Of a stretch of 11,859 bases of DNA, positions 5,607 through 11,533 are shown in pieces. Position 1 is the first letter of the stretch, and every line of letters begins with the position of its first letter. This DNA is from RGUW01 sp040399325. Lineage in GTDB: Bacteria; Cyanobacteriota; Cyanobacteriia; PCC-6307; Cyanobiaceae. A program made the translations under genes and the position numbers. Where the stretch lies: positions 1 to 11,859 of the forward strand of contig JBBASJ010000060.1 of the NCBI GenBank assembly GCA_040399325.1, written 5' to 3'. The notes under the pieces are model-generated. The model was not told the origin of the DNA. It made no database searches and worked only from the letters and a program-made list of their open reading frames with translations.

Positions 5607-6968
5607 TTGGCCACCCACGACATCTTCATGCCTGCCCTCTCGTCAACGATGACGGAGGGCAAGGTCGTCGAGTGGCTCAAGAAACCCGGTGATCGGGTTG
5701 AACGCGGCGAGTCGGTGCTCGTGGTCGAGTCCGACAAGGCCGACATGGATGTCGAGTCCTTCCAGGAGGGGTACCTGGCGGCGGTGATCGTTGCAGCGGG
5801 TGGCACCGCACCGGTGGGCGACACGATCGGTCTGATCGTCGAGACCGAGGCCGAAATCGCCGAGGTGCAGGCCAAGGCACCCAAGGCTCCGGCTGCAGCT
5901 GCTGCGCCTGCGGCGGCTGCGGCCCCCCCAGCTCCCGTTGTGCCGGCTGCCCCTGCAGTCGCTCCTGTAGCTGCACCTGTGGCGGCACCCGTGGCGGTGG
6001 CGGCCCCTGCGTCGAGCGCCAGTGGCCGTGTGGTGGCCAGCCCCCGCGCCAAGAAACTCGCCAGCCAGCTGGGGGTCGACCTGGGTGCGCTGCGCGGCAG
6101 CGGCCCCCACGGCCGTATCCAGGCCGACGACGTGCTGGCCGCCAAGGGCCAGCCCAATACCGTGCCCTGGGTGGCCGAAGGTCCTGGCCCTGCTGTCGTT
6201 TCTGGCGGCAACGGCGCTGCGGCTGGCAGCGGCACTGCGGCCGGCAATGGAGCCGCCCCAGCCCCGGCCGGCAACGCCTTCGGCCGCCCCGGCGAGAGCG
6301 TCGCGTTCAACACCCTGCAGAACGCGGTCAACCGCAACATGGTGGCCAGCCTGGCGGTGCCCACCTTCCGGGTGGGCTACACGATCACCACGACCAAGCT
6401 CGACGCCTTCTACAAGCAGGTCAAGAGCAAGGGCGTCACCATGACCGCCCTGCTGGCCAAGGCGGTGGCCGTCACGCTGGCGCGCCATCCCCAGGTCAAT
6501 GCGGCCACCAGCGCCGATGGCGCGGCCATGGTTTACCCCCCCAGCATCAACGTGGCGGTGGCGGTGGCCATGGAAGACGGCGGCCTGATCACGCCGGTGC
6601 TGGCGTCTGCCGACAGGACCGACATCTACGAACTCGCCCGCAATTGGGCCGACCTGGTGGCCCGGGCCCGCAGCAAGCAGCTGCAGCCCGACGAGTACAG
6701 CACCGGCACCTTCACCCTCTCGAACCTGGGCATGTTCGGTGTCGATCGCTTCGACGCGATCCTGCCCCCCGGCACCGGCGCGATTCTGGCGGTGGCCGGT
6801 TCGCGGCCCACGGTTGTGGCCGGCAAGGATGGCTCCATCCGGGTCGCCAACCAGATGCAGGTCAACCTCACCTGTGACCACCGTGTCATCTATGGCGCTG
6901 ATGCGGCGGCCTTCCTCAAGGATCTGACCCAGCTGATCGAGACCAACCCCGAGAGCCTTGCCCTCTGA
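5607..6968 (+). CDS. pdhC: Dihydrolipoamide acetyltransferase (E2) of pyruvate dehydrogenase
   Basis: E2 core of the pyruvate dehydrogenase complex: it passes the acetyl group from E1 through a swinging lipoyl arm to CoA. The 453 residues run in the standard order. A single lipoyl domain covers about 3-80, with Lys44 in VVESDKADMDVES as the lipoylation site. An Ala/Pro linker spans about 90-135, and a peripheral subunit-binding domain about 140-182 (ASPRAKKLASQLGVDL, then GSGPHGRIQADDVLA). A Gly/Ala linker leads to the acyltransferase domain from about 225. The active-site motif is DHRVIYG (His425, Tyr429), where most E2s have DHRxxDG. From memory the Tyr is usual in cyanobacterial and plastid E2. 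The start is TTG at 5607, the only start that keeps the whole lipoyl domain; no Shine-Dalgarno is visible. LipB, encoded upstream, should modify Lys44. The stop overlaps queA by 11 bases. Some annotations call this gene odhB. Confidence 0.93.
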   Translation: MATHDIFMPALSSTMTEGKVVEWLKKPGDRVERGESVLVVESDKADMDVESFQEGYLAAVIVAAGGTAPVGDTIGLIVETEAEIAEVQAKAPKAPAAAAAPAAAAAPPAPVVPAAPAVAPVAAPVAAPVAVAAPASSASGRVVASPRAKKLASQLGVDLGALRGSGPHGRIQADDVLAAKGQPNTVPWVAEGPGPAVVSGGNGAAAGSGTAAGNGAAPAPAGNAFGRPGESVAFNTLQNAVNRNMVASLAVPTFRVGYTITTTKLDAFYKQVKSKGVTMTALLAKAVAVTLARHPQVNAATSADGAAMVYPPSINVAVAVAMEDGGLITPVLASADRTDIYELARNWADLVARARSKQLQPDEYSTGTFTLSNLGMFGVDRFDAILPPGTGAILAVAGSRPTVVAGKDGSIRVANQMQVNLTCDHRVIYGADAAAFLKDLTQLIETNPESLAL

Positions 6969-8100
6969 TCCAGCCGATCGGCAGCTCTCCAGTTACGACT
7001 TTGCGCTGCCGCCCGAGCGCATCGCCCAGCGGCCGGTGGAGCCGCGCCACAGTGCGCGCCTGCTGGCGGTCGACCCTGCCGGCAGCGGCCCTGCCCCCCA
7101 TGCCCGCCATCTGAGCGTGTGGGACCTCCAGCACGAGCTGCAGAGCGGTGATCTGCTGGTGGTCAACGACACCCGCGTGCTGCGGGCCAGGCTCGAGGCG
7201 CGCCGCGCTTCCGGCGGTGCCGTCGAGCTGCTGGTGCTGGAGCCCTGGCAGGGCGCCGAGGCCCCTGGCCAGTGGCGATGCCTGGCCAGGCCAGCCAAAC
7301 GGCTCAGAGCCGGAGACGTCATCAGCGTCATCGCCGACGACCAGTCGCCGTTGCCGCTCACGGTGCTGGGCAGCGACGCCGAGACCGGTGGCCGCATCGT
7401 GCAGTTCCCGCCCGAGTTCACCGATGCGGCAACGCTCGAGCCGCTGCTGCTGCGCTATGGCGCCATCCCGCTTCCGCCCTACATCCACGAGCACGACGCC
7501 TCCGACAACGAGCGCTACCAGACCCGCTACGCGCAGCGCCCGGGGTCGGTGGCGGCGCCCACGGCTGGCTTGCACCTCAGCGATGAGCTGTTGGCGGCCC
7601 TTCGCGCGCGCGGGGTGGAGATCGCCACCACCACCCTGCATGTGGGCCTGGGCACCTTCAGGCCGGTCGAGACCGAAGATCTGAGCCAGCTGCAGCTGCA
7701 CAGCGAGTGGGTGGAGGTGAGCCCCCAGCTGGTGCAGGCCGTGGCCGCCTGCCGTGCGCGCGGCGGCCGGGTGATCGCCGTGGGCACCACCAGCGTGCGC
7801 AGCCTCGAGGCGGTGGCCCAGCTGCACGGCGGCGTGCTGGCGCCCCACACCGGGCCCGTGAATCTGGTGATTCAGCCCGGCTACCGCTTTGCGGTGGTGC
7901 AGGGGCTGCTCACCAACTTCCACCTGCCCAAAAGCTCATTGCTGCTGTTGGTGAGTGCGCTGATCGGCCGGCAGCGGCTGCTCGCGTTGTACACCGAGGC
8001 GATCGCACGCGACTACCGCTTCTTCTCCTACGGCGACGCGATGTGGATCGCACCGGAGGCGGTGCTCAGTGCGCCAGCAGTTGATCGCCGACTCGACTGA
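6958..8100 (+). CDS. queA: S-adenosylmethionine:tRNA ribosyltransferase-isomerase
   Basis: QueA moves the ribosyl part of SAM onto preQ1 at the wobble base of tRNAs with GUN anticodons, giving epoxyqueuosine, the step before QueG/QueH. The 380-residue protein contains the family landmarks YDFALPPERIAQRPVEPR near residue 14, VVNDTRVLRARL near 65, PLPPYIHE and the following AAPTAGLHLS, HVGLGTFRPV, VGTTSVRSLE, TNFHLPKSSLLLLVSALIG and YRFFSYGDAMWI. The start is TTG at 6958, inside the last codons of pdhC (11-base overlap). It has a GAGAG sequence just upstream and no other start codon before the conserved YDF motif, so translation is probably coupled to pdhC. It ends 100 bases from the convergent sodB. 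Confidence 0.95.
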   Translation: MPSDPADRQLSSYDFALPPERIAQRPVEPRHSARLLAVDPAGSGPAPHARHLSVWDLQHELQSGDLLVVNDTRVLRARLEARRASGGAVELLVLEPWQGAEAPGQWRCLARPAKRLRAGDVISVIADDQSPLPLTVLGSDAETGGRIVQFPPEFTDAATLEPLLLRYGAIPLPPYIHEHDASDNERYQTRYAQRPGSVAAPTAGLHLSDELLAALRARGVEIATTTLHVGLGTFRPVETEDLSQLQLHSEWVEVSPQLVQAVAACRARGGRVIAVGTTSVRSLEAVAQLHGGVLAPHTGPVNLVIQPGYRFAVVQGLLTNFHLPKSSLLLLVSALIGRQRLLALYTEAIARDYRFFSYGDAMWIAPEAVLSAPAVDRRLD

Positions 8101-8156
8101 ACACCCGATCCTCACTGCCCGGGCCGCTCAGTGCCGCCTCCCCAGCCCAGCACAAA

Positions 8157-8177
8157 GCCCCCGGGGTGACCGGGGGC
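8157..8177 (-). terminator. Strong hairpin terminator for sodB in the queA/sodB convergent gap
   Basis: GCCCCCGG at 8157-8164 and CCGGGGGC at 8170-8177 form a perfect 8-bp GC stem with a 5-base loop. On the minus strand it lies 23 bases after the sodB stop and is followed by TTTGTG, a short U-rich tail. On the plus strand no U-tract follows, so it fits sodB best but could also slow queA transcription. Confidence 0.7.
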
Positions 8178-8200
8178 CAGGCGGGCCGACGCCGTCTTGA

Positions 8201-8800
8201 TCAGGCAGCAGCCAGGTTGGCGGCCACGAAGTCCCAGTTCACCAGCTTCTCGAGGTAGGTGGTGATGTAGTCGGGGCGGCGGTTCTGGTAGTCGAGGTAG
8301 TAGGCGTGCTCCCACACGTCCATGGTGAGCAGGGCCGTCTGGCCGTGGGCCAGCGGCAGGTCGGCGTTGCCGGTCTTGGTCACCTTCAGGGTGCCGTTGT
8401 CGAGCACCAGCCAGGCCCAGCCGCTGCCGAACTGGGTGGCGCCGGCGGCCTTGAACTGCTCGACGAAAGCTTCGAAGCTGCCGAAGTCAGCGTTGATCTT
8501 GTCGGCCAGGGCGCCGCTGGGGCGGCCGCCGCCACCGGGCTTCATGCACTGCCAGTAAAAGCTGTGGTTCCACACCTGGGCGGCGTTGTTGAAGATGCCG
8601 GCCTTGCCGGCGTCACCGGCTGCGGCGGTGATGGTGTCCTCAAGGCTCTTGCTCTCGAGATCGCTGCCGGCCACCAGGTTGTTGAGGTTGGTGACGTAGG
8701 CGTTGTGGTGTTTGCCGTGGTGGAACTCCAGGGTCTGGCGCGAGATGTGGGGCTCGAGCGCATCAAGGCCGTAGGGCAGCGCGGGCAGCGTATGGGCCAT
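8201..8800 (-). CDS. sodB: Superoxide dismutase, Fe type
   Basis: Converts superoxide to oxygen and hydrogen peroxide in the cytoplasm and protects photosynthetic iron-sulfur proteins. The 199-residue length is typical. The metal ligands are His27 (FHHGKHHNAY), His79 (AQVWNHSFYW), Asp161 and His165 (DVWEHAYYLDYQN). Gln75 in AAQVWNH sits where iron enzymes carry the active-site glutamine. The corresponding site in Mn enzymes (GSGWAW here near 125-130) has no Gln, so Fe is predicted rather than Mn. There is no signal peptide. The ATG at 8800-8798 fits the family N-terminus; I see no good Shine-Dalgarno. It follows the FKBP gene after 126 bases and ends at a strong hairpin, so it is probably its own transcript. 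Confidence 0.97.
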   Translation of the reverse strand: MAHTLPALPYGLDALEPHISRQTLEFHHGKHHNAYVTNLNNLVAGSDLESKSLEDTITAAAGDAGKAGIFNNAAQVWNHSFYWQCMKPGGGGRPSGALADKINADFGSFEAFVEQFKAAGATQFGSGWAWLVLDNGTLKVTKTGNADLPLAHGQTALLTMDVWEHAYYLDYQNRRPDYITTYLEKLVNWDFVAANLAAA

Positions 8801-8869
8801 GGGGTTCAGGAGTCGGGAACGGCTGAGTGAAGACGTCGGCGCAGGCCATCGGGCCGAATTGCCGGCGGC

Positions 8870-8875
8870 ATCCTA
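8870..8875 (-). promoter_or_regulatory. Possible sodB -10 element in the 126-bp FKBP-sodB spacer
   Basis: TAGGAT on the minus strand (8875-8870), about 70 bases before the sodB start, is the best -10-like hexamer in the spacer 8801-8926, and no recognisable -35 lies 17 bases upstream. The rest of the spacer shows only a GC-rich hairpin next to the FKBP stop. No Fur-box-like AT-rich dyad is visible. Confidence 0.25.
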
Positions 8876-8900
8876 ACGATTGCTTCAGGTTTGTTCGGGT

Positions 8901-8917
8901 GGGGGTATCCGGCCCCC
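8901..8917 (-). terminator. GC hairpin after the FKBP gene (weak terminator candidate)
   Basis: GGGGG at 8901-8905 can pair with CCCCC at 8913-8917 around a 7-base loop, ten bases after the FKBP stop on the minus strand. The following bases (ACCCGAACAAACC) contain no U-tract. It may protect the 3' end or partly separate the FKBP transcript from sodB. Confidence 0.3.
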
Positions 8918-8926
8918 GGTTGCGGC

Positions 8927-9550
8927 TCAGCCCTTCACCTCAAGCAGTTCCACCTCGAAGATCAAGGTGGCATTGGGGGGGATCACACCGCCGGCACCAC
9001 GTTCGCCGTAGCCCAGGTCGGGGGGGATCACCAGCTTGCGCTTGCCGCCCACCTGCATGCCGGCGACGCCCTCGTCCCAGCCCTTGATCACCCGGCCGGC
9101 CCCCAGCGGAAAGCTGAACGGACCGCGGCCGTAGCTGCTGTCGAATTCTTTGCCGTTCTCCAGGGTGCCGCGGTAATTGACCACCACGGTCTTGCCGGCG
9201 ACGGCTTCGGTGCCGCTGCCGATCACCAGATCGGTGATGCGCAGGCCACTGGGGGTCTGGCGCTCCTTGGGAGCACTCAGTTCACCGCCGAGGGCGCCTG
9301 CCTGGGCCACGGCATTGCTGTCGGTCTGATCGGGTGCCATGGCAAACAGGGTGGGGTTGGGGTCGTCGGGATCCAGCTCGAACCGGCCTGCGGGCTGCGG
9401 TGCTGGGGTCACAGCCGCGGTGGCTGCGGCGACCACCACAGTGGCAGGGGGCTGGGCGGCTGCCACTGTGGTGGGAGCCACCAGCTGGCTCACCAGGGCC
9501 ACCGCCAGGCAGATCACGCACACAGCAGAGCTGATCAGGATGTCGCGCAT
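8927..9550 (-). CDS. FKBP-type peptidyl-prolyl cis-trans isomerase, exported or membrane-anchored
   Basis: Speeds proline cis-trans isomerisation in folding proteins. Of 207 residues, about 5-25 form a hydrophobic segment (ILISSAVCVICLAVALVSQL) that is a signal peptide or N-terminal anchor. No lipobox Cys sits in the right place. Residues 30-95 are a low-complexity Ala/Val/Pro and then acidic linker. The FKBP domain fills about 100-207, with VNYRGTLENGKEFDSS, the VIKGWDEGVAGM core loop, and GYGERGAGGVIPPNATLIF leading to the EVELLEVKG end. This places the enzyme in the periplasm or thylakoid lumen. The start ATG (9550-9548) overlaps the lnt ATG on the other strand. Cyanobacterial members are often labelled FkpA/FklB-like; I cannot assign a symbol with certainty. 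Confidence 0.93.
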   Translation of the reverse strand: MRDILISSAVCVICLAVALVSQLVAPTTVAAAQPPATVVVAAATAAVTPAPQPAGRFELDPDDPNPTLFAMAPDQTDSNAVAQAGALGGELSAPKERQTPSGLRITDLVIGSGTEAVAGKTVVVNYRGTLENGKEFDSSYGRGPFSFPLGAGRVIKGWDEGVAGMQVGGKRKLVIPPDLGYGERGAGGVIPPNATLIFEVELLEVKG

Positions 9551-9551
9551 G
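9537..9551. promoter_or_regulatory. Head-to-head overlapping start codons of the FKBP gene and lnt
   Basis: The palindrome CATG at 9548-9551 holds both start codons: ATG at 9550-9548 on the minus strand for the FKBP protein and ATG at 9549-9551 on the plus strand for lnt. AGGA at 9537-9540 lies eight bases before the lnt ATG and supports that choice over the in-frame ATG at 9540. With no spacer, the ribosome binding site and promoter of each gene must lie within the coding sequence of the other. Confidence 0.75.
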
Positions 9552-11069
9552 GCCGCAGGCCGTTCCGGGTGGTTGTCGGCGCTGATTCTGTCAGCCGGCT
9601 CGGGTCTGCTGGCCGGGCTGGCGCTGCCGCCTCTGGGTTGGCCGCCGTTGCTGTGGCTGGCCCTGGCCGCTCTCTGGGCGCTGGCCAGCAGGCCCTGGGC
9701 CGGTCTGGTGTGGGGCAGCTGCGCTGTGGCGATCAGTCACCGATGGCTTCTGGCTCTGCATCCCCTCGACTGGATCGGGGTGCCGCTGCCGTTGAGCCTG
9801 CCGTTGTGTCTGTTGCTGCTGGCCCTGATCAGTGCCCTGGGCGGTGCCCTCGTCGGGCTGTGGTTGCTCCTGGCCAGGCGGCTTGGACCCCAGCGGCCGC
9901 TGTCGGCGCTGCTGCTGGCCCTGCTCTGGGGAGGTGGGGAAATCCTGCTGGGCCGCAGCCCCCTGTTCTGGATCGGCCTCGGTGGTGCGGTCCTGCCGGC
10001 CGACCGGGCCCTGGCAGCGTGGGCCAGTTGGGGGGGCAGCGGCCTGGTGGCAGCGCTGCAGCTCGCCCTGGGGTGGCTGCTGTGGCGTCTGCTGCTGGGG
10101 CCGTCGCGGCGGCGCCAGCTTGCCCTGCTGCTGGCGGGGCTTCTGGTCAGCCATGGGGTTGGGGTCCTGCTGCTGGCGGGGCTGCCATCGGAGCGTCCCT
10201 TGGATGCCGCAGGAGCGATCGAACGGGTGCTGGTGCTGCAGCCGGCGATCCCCACCCGCGACAAATTTTCGGCCCTGCAGCGCCAATCGCTGCAGCGGCA
10301 GCTGGCGCTGGCCCTGCGCCAGGGCCAGCGCCAGGGTGCCGACCTGCTGGTGCTGCCCGAAGGCGCCCTGGGGCTGGAGCCGCGCCTCGACGCACCGGCT
10401 CCGATCGAGCTGATCAGCGGCGGTTTCCGCTGGCACGAAGGCCCCCGGCAACTGGAGCAGCGCAGCGCCCTGCTGCGCTTTGACGCGGGCGAGCAGGTGC
10501 CCGGCAGCTGGCTCGACAAGCACCGGCTGGTGCCCCTGGGCGAATGGGTCCCCCTGGCAGGGTTGGTGCGCTGGAGCGGCCTGTCGGCCGTCGGCGGCAT
10601 CGAGCCCGGACCCCCGTCACGGCTGCTGCCCCGTCAACGGGGTGGGCTGGCGGCTGCCATCTGTTACGAACTGGCCAACGGTTCTGCCCTGGCCCACGCC
10701 GTCCACGACGGTGCCCAATGGCTGCTGGCCAGTGCCAACCTCGACCCCTATCCGCCGGCGCTGCAACGCCAGTTTGCGGCGCTGGCCCAATTGCGCGCCC
10801 TCGAGACCGGCCGCTGGTTGGTCAGTGCCGCCAACACCGGCCCCAGCCTGCTGATCAGCCCCCGCGGTCGGGTCGTGGCCGGGCTGCCCCCGTCGAGGGC
10901 CAGCACCGGTCTGTTCCCGGTGCCGCGGCTGCAACAGCTCACCGTCTATGACCGCGTTGGCGATCTCCCTCTGCTGGTGCTGACCCTGCTGGTGGCCCTG
11001 CTGCGCTGGCCGTGGGCCCCGGCCAGAGCTAGAACCCAGCAGTCGCCACAACCCCATGCGTCTGATTGA
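9549..11069 (+). CDS. lnt: Apolipoprotein N-acyltransferase
   Basis: Last step of bacterial lipoprotein maturation: a fatty acid from a phospholipid is added to the N-terminal cysteine of the apolipoprotein, in the inner membrane. The 506-residue protein has a very hydrophobic N-terminal half with about six membrane helices (residues 8-220), a nitrilase-like periplasmic domain (about 225-465) and a last membrane helix near 474-492 (LPLLVLTLLVALLRW). The catalytic triad is visible as Glu271 (LVLPEGALGL), Lys324 (LDKHRLVPLGEWVP) and Cys372 (AAICYELANG). The ATG at 9549 is preferred because of AGGA upstream; the frame is open back to 9339 but only antisense to the FKBP gene. It overlaps the following DUF805 gene by 14 bases. 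Confidence 0.95.
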   Translation: MAAGRSGWLSALILSAGSGLLAGLALPPLGWPPLLWLALAALWALASRPWAGLVWGSCAVAISHRWLLALHPLDWIGVPLPLSLPLCLLLLALISALGGALVGLWLLLARRLGPQRPLSALLLALLWGGGEILLGRSPLFWIGLGGAVLPADRALAAWASWGGSGLVAALQLALGWLLWRLLLGPSRRRQLALLLAGLLVSHGVGVLLLAGLPSERPLDAAGAIERVLVLQPAIPTRDKFSALQRQSLQRQLALALRQGQRQGADLLVLPEGALGLEPRLDAPAPIELISGGFRWHEGPRQLEQRSALLRFDAGEQVPGSWLDKHRLVPLGEWVPLAGLVRWSGLSAVGGIEPGPPSRLLPRQRGGLAAAICYELANGSALAHAVHDGAQWLLASANLDPYPPALQRQFAALAQLRALETGRWLVSAANTGPSLLISPRGRVVAGLPPSRASTGLFPVPRLQQLTVYDRVGDLPLLVLTLLVALLRWPWAPARARTQQSPQPHASD

Positions 11070-11361
11070 GGCCTACACAAGCGGCTGGAGCCGATCGTTC
11101 GACTACGACGGCCGCTCCAACCGTGGCGATTACTGGTGGTTCGTGCTGGGCAATCTGATCGTTGCCGTGGTCGCCGCCATCGTTTCGGACAAGCTCTACA
11201 CCCTGTACGCCCTGGCCAGCATCGTGCCCGGCATTCCGCTGGCGGTGCGGCGGCTGCGCGACAGCGGCAAAGCGTGGCCCTGGCTGCTGATCGGTCTGGT
11301 TCCGATCATTGGCGGCATCTGGCTGATCGTGCTGTTCTGCCAGCCCTCGCTTCAGGCCTGA
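11056..11361 (+). CDS. Small DUF805-family membrane protein
   Basis: A 101-residue integral membrane protein of unknown function. The N-terminal signature of the family is present as FDYDGRSNRGDYWWFVLGN (F-GR-R-YWWF), followed by hydrophobic stretches at about 28-44, 47-60 and 76-94 separated by the basic loop VRRLRDSGKAWPW, which corresponds to the conserved RRLHDTG region. The protein is short compared with many DUF805 members of 110-150 residues but looks complete. The ATG lies within the last codons of lnt (14-base overlap), so translation is probably coupled. No function should be inferred beyond inner-membrane location. Confidence 0.88.
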   Translation: MRLIEAYTSGWSRSFDYDGRSNRGDYWWFVLGNLIVAVVAAIVSDKLYTLYALASIVPGIPLAVRRLRDSGKAWPWLLIGLVPIIGGIWLIVLFCQPSLQA

Positions 11362-11371
11362 ACCCAGGAAA

Positions 11372-11445
11372 CGCCCCCTGATGGATTCGAACCATCGACC
11401 GGCTGCTTAGAAGGCAGCTGCTCTATCCAGCTGAGCTAAGGGAGC
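11372..11445 (-). tRNA. trnR-UCU: tRNA-Arg (anticodon UCU)
   Basis: The minus strand folds into a complete 74-base cloverleaf. The acceptor strands are GCTCCCT and AGGGGGC with one G-U pair. The D stem is GCTC/GAGC. The anticodon stem GCTGC/GCAGC holds the loop CTTCTAA, giving anticodon UCU. The T stem is GATGG/CCATC with loop TTCGAAT. The discriminator base is G and no CCA is encoded. It reads AGA/AGG arginine codons, which should be rare in a genome this GC-rich. It is convergent with the DUF805 gene, only ten bases from that stop codon. Confidence 0.96.
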
Positions 11446-11454
11446 CTGACTGGC

Positions 11455-11463
11455 ATTCTGACA
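11455..11463 (-). promoter_or_regulatory. Possible extended -10 promoter of tRNA-Arg
   Basis: On the minus strand TGTCAGAAT (11463-11455) has the TGn extended -10 form next to CAGAAT and ends nine bases before the mature tRNA 5' end, which is the expected distance. No good -35 is seen. Confidence 0.35.
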
Positions 11464-11502
11464 GGCCCAGACCTTGCCTCCCTGGTGGCTTCCCAGAGCC
11501 CC

Positions 11503-11508
11503 TAGAGT
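11503..11508 (+). promoter_or_regulatory. Possible -10 element for the helix-turn-helix gene
   Basis: TAGAGT at 11503-11508 lies 25 bases before the ATG at 11534 in the 88-base divergent spacer with tRNA-Arg. No -35 lies at a normal distance: TTGCCT at 11474-11479 is 23 bases away, too far. The assignment is weak. Confidence 0.25.
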
Positions 11509-11533
11509 GGCGGGCTGCTCACACGTGGTGCCA

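Noticed and set aside
5880..6010. GC-rich Ala/Pro repeat in pdhC as a possible mobile or phase-variable repeat
   Set aside because: It is the normal flexible linker between the lipoyl and subunit-binding domains; codons vary and there is no exact tandem unit.
6873..6890. Possible inactivation of E2 by loss of the motif Asp
   Set aside because: The rest of the catalytic domain is intact, and the same change is recalled from plastid and cyanobacterial E2, so pseudogene status is unlikely.
7999..8006. HIP1 palindrome GCGATCGC common in many cyanobacteria
   Set aside because: I found only one copy, about what chance gives at this GC content and length, so there is no enrichment to report.
9339..9548. 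Longer N-terminus for lnt from 9339 or 9540
   Set aside because: The 9339 extension is antisense to the FKBP signal and linker region with no homology. AGGA spacing favours 9549 over 9540.
8891..10483. Open plus-strand frame of 530 codons over the FKBP gene and the first part of lnt
   Set aside because: It is antisense to FKBP and out of frame with lnt; the Gly/Ala-rich translation has no domain and no ribosome binding site.
11446..11533. Integration site or mobile element boundary at tRNA-Arg
   Set aside because: The tRNA is complete, no second partial tRNA copy or att-like repeat is seen in the window, and flanking genes have the same composition.
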